From the NCBI RefSeq assembly GCF_000550785.1, contig NZ_CP004350.1, positions 972,009 through 1,036,008 of the forward strand: a stretch of 64,000 bases of DNA. Direction: 5' to 3'. Made by a program: the position numbers and the translations under genes. Positions 16,216 to 24,978 of the stretch are shown piece by piece. This DNA comes from Corynebacterium casei LMG S-19264 (GTDB taxonomy: Bacteria > Actinomycetota > Actinomycetes > Mycobacteriales > Mycobacteriaceae). Every line of letters begins with the position of its first letter. Within the stretch, counting starts at the first letter, position 1. The notes under the pieces are model-generated. The model had not been told where the DNA came from. It did no database searches and saw nothing but the letters and a program-made list of their open reading frames with translations.

Positions 16216-17747
16216 TGATTTATAGTCGAATGAAATCCTACATTCAACGTGCTTCTTTGGCGGCGAGTCTATTCGGAACTCATCTCTTAGAAGATCCCAA
16301 TGATCTTTTTGTAAAAGTTAGTCAGAAGCTCCGTATCTTCGGCATACCAGTTCGAACCTTGCGCCTACCTACGCCGAGCCAATACGGTGAAGACTTATAC
16401 GAACAAGGGCAGCTGACGCTAAGCGCGGAAATATTCGAGCAAAGCGGTATTCGTGGAATGGCCAGAGCCCGAAAGATCCGACGACAGCTTGCTGAACTGG
16501 ACTTGCCGATTTTGAAGAGTCGACCGCTAGATAGCAGCTGTAATTCCAAAAATGTGCTCTTCTATTTGACGAATTCGAAGCCTTATACGCAATCGGGATA
16601 TACCGAGCGTAGCCATTTTGTGCTGAAATCTTTGCATAAGCATGGTGTTAATGTATGCGCAGTTACTAGGCTTGGGTACCCCATAGTTGTCGGTGAATTT
16701 CCTATTAAGAGCAACCTGATCCTTGATGGTATTGAATACCGGCAAATGCTGCCAGCACTGTTTCCTCGAAACAAGGATCAGCAGATCGAATTAGCCGTCA
16801 AAATGCTTGTGGAAGAGGCTCGAAGATTTGATGCGGGGATATTGCACACGACGACTGACTTTAAGAACGCCATTATCGTTTCTCGTGCAGCTCGTATACT
16901 TGGGATTCCTTGGGTCTATGAAACGAGGGGGGAGCTCCAAAAGACTTGGCTTTCCAAGAGAAATCCAGGATCTCAGGCAATCGCTAAAGAGTCGGAATAC
17001 TATGTTATAGCTGAAAGCAAAGAGCTTGAGGCAATGCAAAATGCATGTGCTCTGATCCAGCTGAGTGACGTTTCGAAAGGAAATGCAGTAAGTCAAGGAA
17101 TAGAAGAAGACAAGATCCGAATTATTCCAAATGCTGTATCAAGTTCGGAGCTCGGCCGTGTGTTCAACAAGGCTGACATTCGCCAAGAACTTGGACTGAG
17201 TGAGAATAAAGTCATCGTTGGTTCGATTACGTCTGTGGTCCAGTACGAAGGCTTAGATGACCTGATTAGAGCAATTGAGCTTTTGCCGGATGTTCATTGC
17301 ATCATTGTGGGTGAAGGCGAAACCAAATTGAGGTTAGAAGCTTTGGTAGATGAACTGAGTCTGGGAAAACAGGTGCGGTTTGTTGGCAAACAACCGGCTT
17401 CAACAATTTGGAAGTGGTATGCTGCCCTCGATGTTTTTGTGATTCCACGTAAAGATCAAGAGGTATGCCGTACCGTCACACCAATCAAAACATTAATGGC
17501 ACAAGCTAACGGCGTACCGGTCGTCGCATCCGATCTTCCCGCTCTTCGCGAAGTAACGGGGAACAATGCAGTCTACTTCCGGCCTGAAAATCCTCAGGAA
17601 CTAGCAGGAGCTATACGCGATGTTTTAAATTTGGATCCAACTAAGATTAAAACGTTGACGGACAAAGCTAGGGAATGGGTTCGTGCAAGAACCTGGGAAT
17701 CGAATGCAGAAAAGTTGATGGAGCTATATAGCTCTCGAGGAATCTGA
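16215..17747 (+). CDS. GT4-family glycosyltransferase
   Basis: The 510-residue protein has an N-terminal extension (about 1-105) and then a GT-B fold: NSKPYTQSGYTERSHFVLK, YETRGELQKTW, IPNAVSSSEL, and the C-terminal Rossmann half with IVGSITSVVQYEGLDDLI and the C-terminal Glu-containing loop before PVVASDLPALRE. The ATG at 16215 overlaps the preceding stop. Its core resembles the first glycosyltransferase domain of the giant protein encoded at 28.1-32.6 kb, so both may act on related acceptors. Confidence 0.82.
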   Translation: MIYSRMKSYIQRASLAASLFGTHLLEDPNDLFVKVSQKLRIFGIPVRTLRLPTPSQYGEDLYEQGQLTLSAEIFEQSGIRGMARARKIRRQLAELDLPILKSRPLDSSCNSKNVLFYLTNSKPYTQSGYTERSHFVLKSLHKHGVNVCAVTRLGYPIVVGEFPIKSNLILDGIEYRQMLPALFPRNKDQQIELAVKMLVEEARRFDAGILHTTTDFKNAIIVSRAARILGIPWVYETRGELQKTWLSKRNPGSQAIAKESEYYVIAESKELEAMQNACALIQLSDVSKGNAVSQGIEEDKIRIIPNAVSSSELGRVFNKADIRQELGLSENKVIVGSITSVVQYEGLDDLIRAIELLPDVHCIIVGEGETKLRLEALVDELSLGKQVRFVGKQPASTIWKWYAALDVFVIPRKDQEVCRTVTPIKTLMAQANGVPVVASDLPALREVTGNNAVYFRPENPQELAGAIRDVLNLDPTKIKTLTDKAREWVRARTWESNAEKLMELYSSRGI

Positions 17748-17874
17748 CTCCAGATTTGGCAACCGCTCAATCAAGGAAATAGATAGTACTCACTCCCACG
17801 GGTTCGTCCTTATAGTTCAGAATGTTTCTTGACGTCACTTGAGTTAGGGGCCGTGGGAATTGAGCTCCAAATAT

Positions 17875-18792
17875 TTACCATGTATTTAGGTGTGCGTAGC
17901 GTTTAGCGAGGTTAGAGTCTCTTGAGTTTAGTACCGTTGGAGTAAACCCAGCATTAATGATTGCATCTTCTCGGGATTTGCCGGATGACAGGCATGAGAC
18001 TATATGGCGTAGTCGTGCGCCTTGTGGGACTACGTGGCCTGGTCGGATCCATTCAACTTTGGTGAATAGACGGGGGTCGTTTTGCAAGTCAGTCGCGAAT
18101 GGAAGTAGCTGATGATTTAGAAAATTCTTGTCACCTAAATTTTGGTATATACAGAGGTCAAACGGAAGAGATTTCTTGTAAAGATTGGATAGTTTACCGG
18201 GAAGGAACTCTTTGCCAGCAGCATCCTCCATTGAAGCATCGCTGTTGTGTGCAGCTGCGAGGTATTTGTCGATTGCTGCCGCCGGACGTGCACCCAGATC
18301 AAGACGAGGATTAACACCAAATACTATTGAATCTGGGAAAAACTGTCCGTACAGCACGGCTGCGTATCCACCACCGGATGCTCCAAACAATATTGTGCGC
18401 TTGGTTTTTACGGAAGATAATGCGTGCTGTATCAGCGGTGCAAGAACTGGCGGAAGTTTCCCAGTCTCTTGGTTCCCCAAATACCAAGTCACGGTTAGAT
18501 CAACATCGCCCATTGCGAGCGTTGGGTCCGAAACAGCAACCAAATTTATGCCAGTAGATTTCGTTAGACTATGCCCCAGCAATACTGGGACCGTAGTAAT
18601 GCGGCTGGGGACAGCAGCATTGAAATTAACGAGCGTGACTTCAGAACTACGATTTTCGACATATATGTCAATGAACTGTTGCCCGATACGGATAGAATGC
18701 ACACCTGATTGCAATTCACTTGAAAGAAAGTCTTGCGGGCTTGGGTACTCGAACTGAGTTGGCCACTTGCTCAAGTCGCGTTGTCTTTTCAT
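17875..18792 (-). CDS. alpha/beta-hydrolase-like protein of the glycan locus
   Basis: The 305-residue protein has a nucleophile-elbow motif FGASGGGYAAV with Ser139, a later GHVVP that could supply the catalytic His, and an all-beta-looking N-terminal region (about 25-100). Such proteins occur in capsule and wall-glycan loci (XcbB/CpsF-like in part), where they may act as esterases or acyltransferases. It is transcribed against the neighbouring glycosyltransferase genes. The fold call is moderate and the substrate unknown. Confidence 0.6.
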   Translation of the reverse strand: MKRQRDLSKWPTQFEYPSPQDFLSSELQSGVHSIRIGQQFIDIYVENRSSEVTLVNFNAAVPSRITTVPVLLGHSLTKSTGINLVAVSDPTLAMGDVDLTVTWYLGNQETGKLPPVLAPLIQHALSSVKTKRTILFGASGGGYAAVLYGQFFPDSIVFGVNPRLDLGARPAAAIDKYLAAAHNSDASMEDAAGKEFLPGKLSNLYKKSLPFDLCIYQNLGDKNFLNHQLLPFATDLQNDPRLFTKVEWIRPGHVVPQGARLRHIVSCLSSGKSREDAIINAGFTPTVLNSRDSNLAKRYAHLNTW

Positions 18793-19123
18793 AGCCCCAA
18801 GATTAGTCGAATTTCACTGCCTGCCGTAATCTGGGAACTTCCACTGAGGAATGCTTTGGGTCCGAACGGTTCTACGTTGGATTACGTCACCTTGGTCAAA
18901 ACCATTTGGATTCCTTGTTCTTCAATTAGCTTATTGTGAGACGGCATTTTAGATTTAACTGTGATTGTCGGTGCGCAATGCGCATGGATGAGCAAGTTTT
19001 TTATCTTCCGACTACGCTAATTAGGATTGAAGAGTTCGTACGGTGTGGTCAGTGATAGCGTTAATCAAGGGAGCGTAATGAGTTCAGCTGAAGCTAGTGA
19101 AGCGGTGCGCAAAGGGACATACA
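18793..19123. other. divergent intergenic region with a possible short leader frame
   Basis: This 330-base region separates the hydrolase (leftward) from the ABC exporter genes (rightward) and must hold promoters for both. A 19-codon frame, 19078-19137 (MSSAEASEAVRKGTYSEFR), begins with ATG after AAGGGAG and overlaps the permease start by 14 bases, so it could couple translation. Whether it is made is unknown. Confidence 0.35.
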
Positions 19124-20017
19124 GTGAGTTCAGATAACGAATCAACGGAAGTACGAACACGCCCGGTTAATATTGAGATCGTTGACGACAGCGAGCTTGT
19201 TCGATTACAAGCACGGCCTGCGCTAGTTAGTTACATACTTTCGTTGTGGAATTTTCGTCATTTTATTTGGGAAGATACCAAGTCAAAGTCGTTTTCCTCG
19301 GGTAAAGGAACTTATCTTGGTCAGGCCTGGATCCTTCTGGAGCCAATCCTCCAAGTTAGTGTCTATGTAATTGTATTTGGGTTGATTTTGAAAGTAGACC
19401 GAGGAATGGATAATTTCGTCGGTTTCCTTTTGATCGGTGTGATCTTTTTCGGATTCTTCTCATCAGGAATTACATCAGGTGGAAAACTGATTCAACGATC
19501 TCGTAATTTGATCAAGTCCTTCACTTTCCCGAAGGTAACACTCGCTGTTTCAGTTGTGTTGAGGCAAATGATCGACCACATTGTTCCAGCCGTAATCGCT
19601 GTCACTGGTGCGTTGCTTTTTCAATGGGGGGAACCAGTAAGTTTCGCTCTATTGGGTGTAATTCCACTCTTCCTGTTGGCGCATCTTTTCGCGTTTGGCT
19701 GTATTTGCTTCGCTGCGCGAGCCACTGCCTTCGTGCCAGATTTGGCAAAGGTTCTAAGTCTTGTAACGCGCGCTCTCTTTTTCACTTCAGGAGTATTCTT
19801 CTCAATCTCGAGATTCGATTCGCATCCCGCTCTTACAAAATTCGTAGAAATCAATCCGATTTACCAGTTCCTTCAAGCGACACGATCATGCGTGCTCGAA
19901 GGTGTATTCCCATCCGTAGGTGTGTGGCTATACCTATTGGCCTGGTCCGTAATCTTAGTAATATTCGGATTCGTGTACTTCTGGCAGGCGGAGGAACGTT
20001 ATGTTGCAGTCCGATAA
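19124..20017 (+). CDS. wzm: ABC-2 type polysaccharide export permease (Wzm-like)
   Basis: The 297-residue membrane protein has six predicted spans and the ABC2_membrane arrangement of O-antigen/teichoic acid exporters: YLGQAWILLEPILQVSVYV before the first span and IKSFTFPKVTLAVSVVLRQ after the second. It forms the channel that moves lipid-linked polysaccharide across the cytoplasmic membrane. The GTG at 19124 follows AAAGGGA at good spacing; an in-frame GTG at 19097 is possible but adds a poor N-terminus. It overlaps the ATPase gene by 17 bases. Confidence 0.85.
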   Translation: MSSDNESTEVRTRPVNIEIVDDSELVRLQARPALVSYILSLWNFRHFIWEDTKSKSFSSGKGTYLGQAWILLEPILQVSVYVIVFGLILKVDRGMDNFVGFLLIGVIFFGFFSSGITSGGKLIQRSRNLIKSFTFPKVTLAVSVVLRQMIDHIVPAVIAVTGALLFQWGEPVSFALLGVIPLFLLAHLFAFGCICFAARATAFVPDLAKVLSLVTRALFFTSGVFFSISRFDSHPALTKFVEINPIYQFLQATRSCVLEGVFPSVGVWLYLLAWSVILVIFGFVYFWQAEERYVAVR

Positions 20018-20885
20018 AGTCACAGTTGTCGTCCGAAAGGTTTCGAAGTCTTATGACGTTCCTAAAAAGGGAAAATCAAACCTTAGTTTCAAGCAAGACA
20101 AATTCGAAGCCCTTCGAGACATATCGTTCATCGCGAAATCGGGTGAGTGTATTGGGATCCTAGGAAAGAATGGCTCGGGTAAGTCGACCCTTTTGAGTAT
20201 CATTGCGGGAAATGAAGAGGCAACGAACGGGATGGTTCGTGTGTCTGCCCAGCCGACACTACTTGGAGTTTCCGCGGCTCTACAGTCGCATTTGACCGGA
20301 AGAGCTAATATTCGGCTGGGTCTCTTGGCAATGGGGCTTTCTCCGAAGGAGGTGAAATCGTTAATCGAGCCAGTGATTGAATGGGCAGAGCTGACGGATG
20401 CTGCAGACCGAGCTATGGAAACCTATTCGTCCGGTATGAAGTCTCGATTGAAGTTTGCGATCGCCACCGCAGTTAATCGTGAAATATTGATGGTTGACGA
20501 AGCACTATCAACTGGTGATGCAACGTTTGCTGATAAAGCAAGAGAACGAATGAAAACTTTCCTAAACGATGCCGGGACTGTTTTTATCGTTTCGCATTCA
20601 GCGTCTACTATCCAAAAGCACTGTTCACGAGTGATCTGGATCCATGAGGGGCAAGTTATTGCAGATGGCACGACGAAGAGAGTACTTCGGAAATACAATC
20701 TGTGGACCAAACGTACAGCAGCCAAAAATCTTGAAGGTGCTGACATGGTGATTCAGAATGCCATTAATAGGTACTCTCAACCTAAAATTTACTTAGAATC
20801 AGAGTTTGCTAAGTTTCAAATAGAATCTGAACGTTTTCGGTCCGAGTATCGGCGTAAAGAAGGTAAACACCGCCGTGATTCGTAA
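20001..20885 (+). CDS. wzt: ABC transporter ATPase for polysaccharide export (Wzt/TagH-like)
   Basis: The 294-residue ATPase has Walker A GKNGSGKS (55-62), signature YSSGMKSRL (142-150) and Walker B EILMVDEAL (161-169). The sequence around these motifs (SAALQSHLTGRANI, GDATFADKARERM) is typical of Wzt/TagH polysaccharide ATPases. There is a short C-terminal extension of about 60 residues but not the large carbohydrate-binding domain of long Wzt proteins, so chain-end recognition may not be done here. It pairs with the overlapping permease gene. Confidence 0.9.
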   Translation: MLQSDKVTVVVRKVSKSYDVPKKGKSNLSFKQDKFEALRDISFIAKSGECIGILGKNGSGKSTLLSIIAGNEEATNGMVRVSAQPTLLGVSAALQSHLTGRANIRLGLLAMGLSPKEVKSLIEPVIEWAELTDAADRAMETYSSGMKSRLKFAIATAVNREILMVDEALSTGDATFADKARERMKTFLNDAGTVFIVSHSASTIQKHCSRVIWIHEGQVIADGTTKRVLRKYNLWTKRTAAKNLEGADMVIQNAINRYSQPKIYLESEFAKFQIESERFRSEYRRKEGKHRRDS

Positions 20886-20918
20886 GTTTCGTTCAAAATC
20901 AGGAATCAGAGGACAAGA

Positions 20919-23084
20919 ATGACACAAATCGGACTTCCGGCGCACGCCATATCAATTGAGACTCGCGCGAAATCACTTACTACGTCAGATTTCGGGAGCA
21001 TTGACCTGACAGGCTTCGAAGTTCGAAGAGTTTCTGGAATTGCTGCGACTCCTGATCTAAGTATGTCTGGCAGCTTTTCGGAACTACTGACGCATCGATT
21101 GCCCGTGGAGGAGTTCGCGCCTGCGATAGGGGAATGGACTGCCGTTGCTAGGCGCAAAGCTCAGGGAGAACGGGGAAAAAACCATTTCATTGTCCTGAAC
21201 GACGAATTTGGCTATTCACCAATATTCTATGCGTTCATACCAGGTAGTTCTATCGTGGTTTCTGATTCTTTCCAAGGCGTTGTCCACGAACTTCAGCGAA
21301 GAGGTATCCGCCCTTCCTTGGACATATCAACATACATTGCTTCGCTTGTCACAAAGGATTCGAGGTTTTCGAATCCTTTTGTGTCAACAACTTTTTCTAA
21401 TGATATTCGGGTTCTCGCGCCTCATAGTTTTCTTTATATCACTGAGGAGACGGCTACGATTCGAGATCGTGCTGAACTATTAGGAAATATTCCAAAAGGT
21501 TCTGACCAGTTGGTTCGGGATGGAGTGGAGTTTGTTTCTTCTACACTGCGTAATTTGGCAAGGCTGGAATATTTCAATCACTCATTGTTGCTGTCAGGTG
21601 GTGTGGATTCTCGCACCGTTCTGTCCCTAGTATTAAAAGCAGGCGTAGAGAAGGACTTTAAATTCAGGTCAAATGACCCGCGACTGTATAAGAGCAAATA
21701 TAGTATGCGGGTATTCGAGGATGATTTCTATATCAGTTACCGAATCGGGAATGACCTTGGGATGAACTGGCAAGGCGCTAGAGAAACTTTTCACATGGAC
21801 ACCGGCCTCGAAGAGTCTCAGCGCCTTACCCAAAGCTATTCTTCAAATTTTTCCTTCAATTTCACGCCAACGTCACACCACACAGTCTTTGGAACCCCCG
21901 AAATATCCTTGCGAGGGGGAGGCGGCGAGCCTTTGAAGGGAGCAGGGTTTTTAAGTCTCGGTGACCAAGTGCAAAACTTTAATAATGGTTTTGTTGGTGA
22001 ACGTATCGGTGCATTTGAACAATTCAAGGCTTGGTACCTAGGTAATGCGACTGTCAAAACCAAATATGGGAAAACAGTAGAAGACTCTTTGAACTCATTA
22101 CAATCACACTTTATTCGGGATGACCTACATCAAGTCATGCCATCTTTGTATCAGCAGACTAGGAACCGAACACATTTTGGGCATGCCAAATTTTCAAGTT
22201 CGTCCAACCATTTTCCGTTTCAGCCACTTTCGAACGCCTATTTCTACGAAGCGACCAAACATATAGATAACGCTGAGCTCCAGGATTTTGCGCTGGTACA
22301 ACAGATCTTTAGCGATGCCGCCCCTGAACTGCTTAAATATCCTTTTGAGAGTGGGGTTGCGACTGAGAAACTTTCTTCTTCACCTCACGTAATGATTTCC
22401 AAGGATCGAGCTACATTAGAAAATCACTTTGACCGCGTTGCATCCAAAAAGATAAGTTCCAAGCGAATAACACTCCCGGGCCGGCATCAAGATCGATTTT
22501 TGCCGAATTTACCTTCCGCGCTAGAAAGTTTGTGTAGAACCCTTGCACACGATATTGAAGAAGCATTCCCTGAATATCGGGATACATTGAAAGGCGTCCA
22601 CCGTGAGGTGTTGGCTGCTATTAAGCTGGGGGTGCTAAGTCCATCTACGACCGCAGCTCGAATGAGATCTGCGAGGGATGTGTTTAGCCCGACAACACAT
22701 TCGGGTAGTACCTTTACCCTTGGTACTGAATGTGATCGAGAGTCTGTGCGCCTAGCCGGAGTCCAGCCCTTTGGTATCTCTATTGATTGGGTATCACAAA
22801 ATACTGCCGTACTACCGCAAGTTGTTTTGAGTCCGCAGATTTCTATTCAAGACGGAAGTATTCGAATTTCTGCTCATCCTGAATGTTCTCGGCCCGCAAA
22901 GCTGGAATTTGCATTCTATTTGGTTGTGAACGGGCGTGCAGAACAAAAGTATCAATACCAAGAAAAGAGCGAATTCGCTATTGAAGTGCCTACAGACTTA
23001 CTCGGGAAGAAGTTGGGGGTAATGGTATTTGCTCGTCACATAGGTTTTTCGCATCCATGCGCTATCGAGACTAGAGAGCTTTGA
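20919..23084 (+). CDS. asparagine-synthetase-like PP-loop protein lacking the glutaminase Cys
   Basis: The 721-residue protein has a PP-loop ATP pyrophosphatase motif LLSGGVDSR (SGG-x-DS at 226-231), as in AsnB and related amide-forming ligases. The stretch LNDEFGYSPIFYAF (about 93-106) resembles the class II glutaminase domain that normally precedes it, but the N-terminal catalytic Cys is absent (the protein starts MTQIG), so it could not use glutamine in the usual way. The last 100 residues look beta-rich. It begins 33 bases after the exporter ATPase gene, suggesting that it amidates or adenylates a residue of the exported glycan. Confidence 0.7.
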   Translation: MTQIGLPAHAISIETRAKSLTTSDFGSIDLTGFEVRRVSGIAATPDLSMSGSFSELLTHRLPVEEFAPAIGEWTAVARRKAQGERGKNHFIVLNDEFGYSPIFYAFIPGSSIVVSDSFQGVVHELQRRGIRPSLDISTYIASLVTKDSRFSNPFVSTTFSNDIRVLAPHSFLYITEETATIRDRAELLGNIPKGSDQLVRDGVEFVSSTLRNLARLEYFNHSLLLSGGVDSRTVLSLVLKAGVEKDFKFRSNDPRLYKSKYSMRVFEDDFYISYRIGNDLGMNWQGARETFHMDTGLEESQRLTQSYSSNFSFNFTPTSHHTVFGTPEISLRGGGGEPLKGAGFLSLGDQVQNFNNGFVGERIGAFEQFKAWYLGNATVKTKYGKTVEDSLNSLQSHFIRDDLHQVMPSLYQQTRNRTHFGHAKFSSSSNHFPFQPLSNAYFYEATKHIDNAELQDFALVQQIFSDAAPELLKYPFESGVATEKLSSSPHVMISKDRATLENHFDRVASKKISSKRITLPGRHQDRFLPNLPSALESLCRTLAHDIEEAFPEYRDTLKGVHREVLAAIKLGVLSPSTTAARMRSARDVFSPTTHSGSTFTLGTECDRESVRLAGVQPFGISIDWVSQNTAVLPQVVLSPQISIQDGSIRISAHPECSRPAKLEFAFYLVVNGRAEQKYQYQEKSEFAIEVPTDLLGKKLGVMVFARHIGFSHPCAIETREL

Positions 23085-23313
23085 ATGTGAGAACTATTCA
23101 CCGGGTACGGACATAATAGAACTTTAAGTTGGTCGTAGGATCGTTCTGGGTTCAGTTGCCCCAGTCTCCAATTGTGCCGTATAGGACTAGTTGGTACTCG
23201 TGTTCCGGATAGGTGGTACTGCTTGGGGTCTGGCCATTATTCTAGGTGGCGGTAGAGAGTGTCTAATGGTTTGTGTGTGAGGGGTTTCCCTTACATGAAG
23301 GAGATAAACCATA

Positions 23314-24657
23314 ATGGATTCTGTGGCGAAACGAGATCCGGAAGATTCCGCGAAGATTAAAGCGATCGAGCAGAAACTGCTGGCGAACCCGGAGATAGCC
23401 AAGCTCATTGATGAGCTGGGAACCACAGCAACGGACGCCAACGACCTAGTCCGGGGATTACTGCAAGCTTCGGTCACCCGTGGCTTGGAAGCCGAAATGG
23501 ATGCCCACCTGGGTTATTCCAAAGGCGATCGTGAGGCCAAAGCGGCCGGTGGTGGCGATAATTATCGCAACGGCTCCTATGTCAAAAAGGTTGATTCGAA
23601 CTACGGCCCGGTCGATGTCACCGTTCCACGTGATCGGCAGGGCACGTTCTTGCCCACGATGGTGCCGAAAGGCTCACGCAGGTTAACCGATGTCGATGAC
23701 ATGATCATCAGTTTGTATGCCGGTGGCATGACAGTGCGCGATATCCAGCATCATATGGCCACGGTCATGAGGGTTGATATCTCGCATGAAACGATTTCCG
23801 CAGTGACTGATGCGGTGCTAGATGAAGTCATGATCTGGCAAAACCGTCAGCTAGACGAGTTCTACCCGGTAATATTCCTCGATGCGCTGCGTATCAAAGT
23901 TCGCGACGGTGGACGAGTAGTTAACAAGTCCGCCTTTTTGGCTATCGGCGTGGATATGGACGGGATCAAACACATCCTGGGTATCTGGTTGGCGAAAGAA
24001 GAAGGCGCCTCCTTCTGGGCTCATGTGTGCGCGAACCTGGCAAGCCGTGGAGTCCAGGACGTGTTTATTGTCTGCTGCGATGGTTTGAAGGGCCTGCCGG
24101 AAGCGGTGGAAGCAACGTGGCCGGATTCGATGGTGCAGACCTGTGTGGTGCATTTGATTCGTGCAGCAAACCGGTGGGTGGCCTATGGCGATCGTAAGAC
24201 CGTATCTGCGGCGTTGAAGAAGGTGTATACCGCGCCTGACGAGGCAACCGCACGTGCAGCGTTGGATGAATTCGCCGACTCAGAACTGGGCCAGAAATAT
24301 CCCCAATCAGTCAAGGTCTGGACGGATGCGTGGGAGCGTTTCGTGCCGTTTCTGCAGTTCCCGCCGATGGCCAGAAAGGTCATCTATACGACAAACTCGA
24401 TTGAGTCGATGAATAACGAGCTGCGTAAAGCTACCCGTAACCGCGTGCAATTTACCAATGATGATTCCGCGATTAAGACGCTGTGGTTGATGATCTGCAA
24501 TATTGAGGATAAACGTGCGGCTAAACGCGCAAAACAGGGCAAGAAAGCTGCTGCTACCAGCGGAAGACTCATCGAAGGCAGAAAGGTCACCAACTGGAAA
24601 CAAGCCATCAACCAAATGGCCGTGGCCTACCCCGAACGATTCACCAACTACCTATAA
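23314..24657 (+). CDS. IS256-family (Mutator-type) transposase, copy 1
   Basis: This 447-residue DDE transposase has a LGYSKGDREAKAAGGG-type N-terminal block, catalytic-region motifs FLDALRIKVRDGG and CCDGLKGLPEAV, and the TTNSIESMNNELRK block containing the last acidic residue. AAGGAG precedes the ATG. It is full length and looks active; the element's right terminal repeat, however, has been split by the IS110 insertion. Confidence 0.95.
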   Translation: MDSVAKRDPEDSAKIKAIEQKLLANPEIAKLIDELGTTATDANDLVRGLLQASVTRGLEAEMDAHLGYSKGDREAKAAGGGDNYRNGSYVKKVDSNYGPVDVTVPRDRQGTFLPTMVPKGSRRLTDVDDMIISLYAGGMTVRDIQHHMATVMRVDISHETISAVTDAVLDEVMIWQNRQLDEFYPVIFLDALRIKVRDGGRVVNKSAFLAIGVDMDGIKHILGIWLAKEEGASFWAHVCANLASRGVQDVFIVCCDGLKGLPEAVEATWPDSMVQTCVVHLIRAANRWVAYGDRKTVSAALKKVYTAPDEATARAALDEFADSELGQKYPQSVKVWTDAWERFVPFLQFPPMARKVIYTTNSIESMNNELRKATRNRVQFTNDDSAIKTLWLMICNIEDKRAAKRAKQGKKAAATSGRLIEGRKVTNWKQAINQMAVAYPERFTNYL

Positions 24658-24696
24658 ATCACTAACCCCGAAAGCCCCACACACAAAATACTTGAC

Positions 24697-24978
24697 GCTG
24701 ATAATGGGAATGCAGGATCGGAACCTCGTGGAATGACCCAATACTTGACTGGTCATGATCTTTTTCATGTGTCCTTAGCGTGATCTGTCTTCCAGGTTGG
24801 TTCCGCCCCTGTACCGCAATCCGGTAGATTCCGTCCATGACCTTATAGGAGCGTGACGTTACCACCGTGGCAACCCGGCAGGTGCCTAGTGTAGTCGTCT
24901 CATCAGCGTCTTGTCTGCCCGGAAACCTCGGATCGTGGTTTACCCGCACATTTACTCACGGACAGGACCCGATCCCCG
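24697..24978 (+). ncRNA. candidate bridge-RNA region of IS110 element 1
   Basis: This long non-coding left end is conserved with the same region of IS110 element 2 (48299-48576), although neither encodes protein. Blocks shared include GATCTGTCTTCC, GGTTGGTT, TTATAGGAGCGTGAC, GGCAGGTG and TCTTGTCTGCCCG. IS110-family elements are known to express a structured RNA from a non-coding end that guides donor and target choice. The block ATAGGAGCGT resembles the element's own right end ATAGGAGCATC, as a donor-recognition segment would. Exact RNA ends are unknown. Confidence 0.5.

Noticed and set aside
17794..17858. Terminator between the GT4 gene and the convergent hydrolase gene
   Set aside because: TCCCACGG and CCGTGGGA pair over 8 bases but are 49 bases apart with no T-tract, too weak to call.
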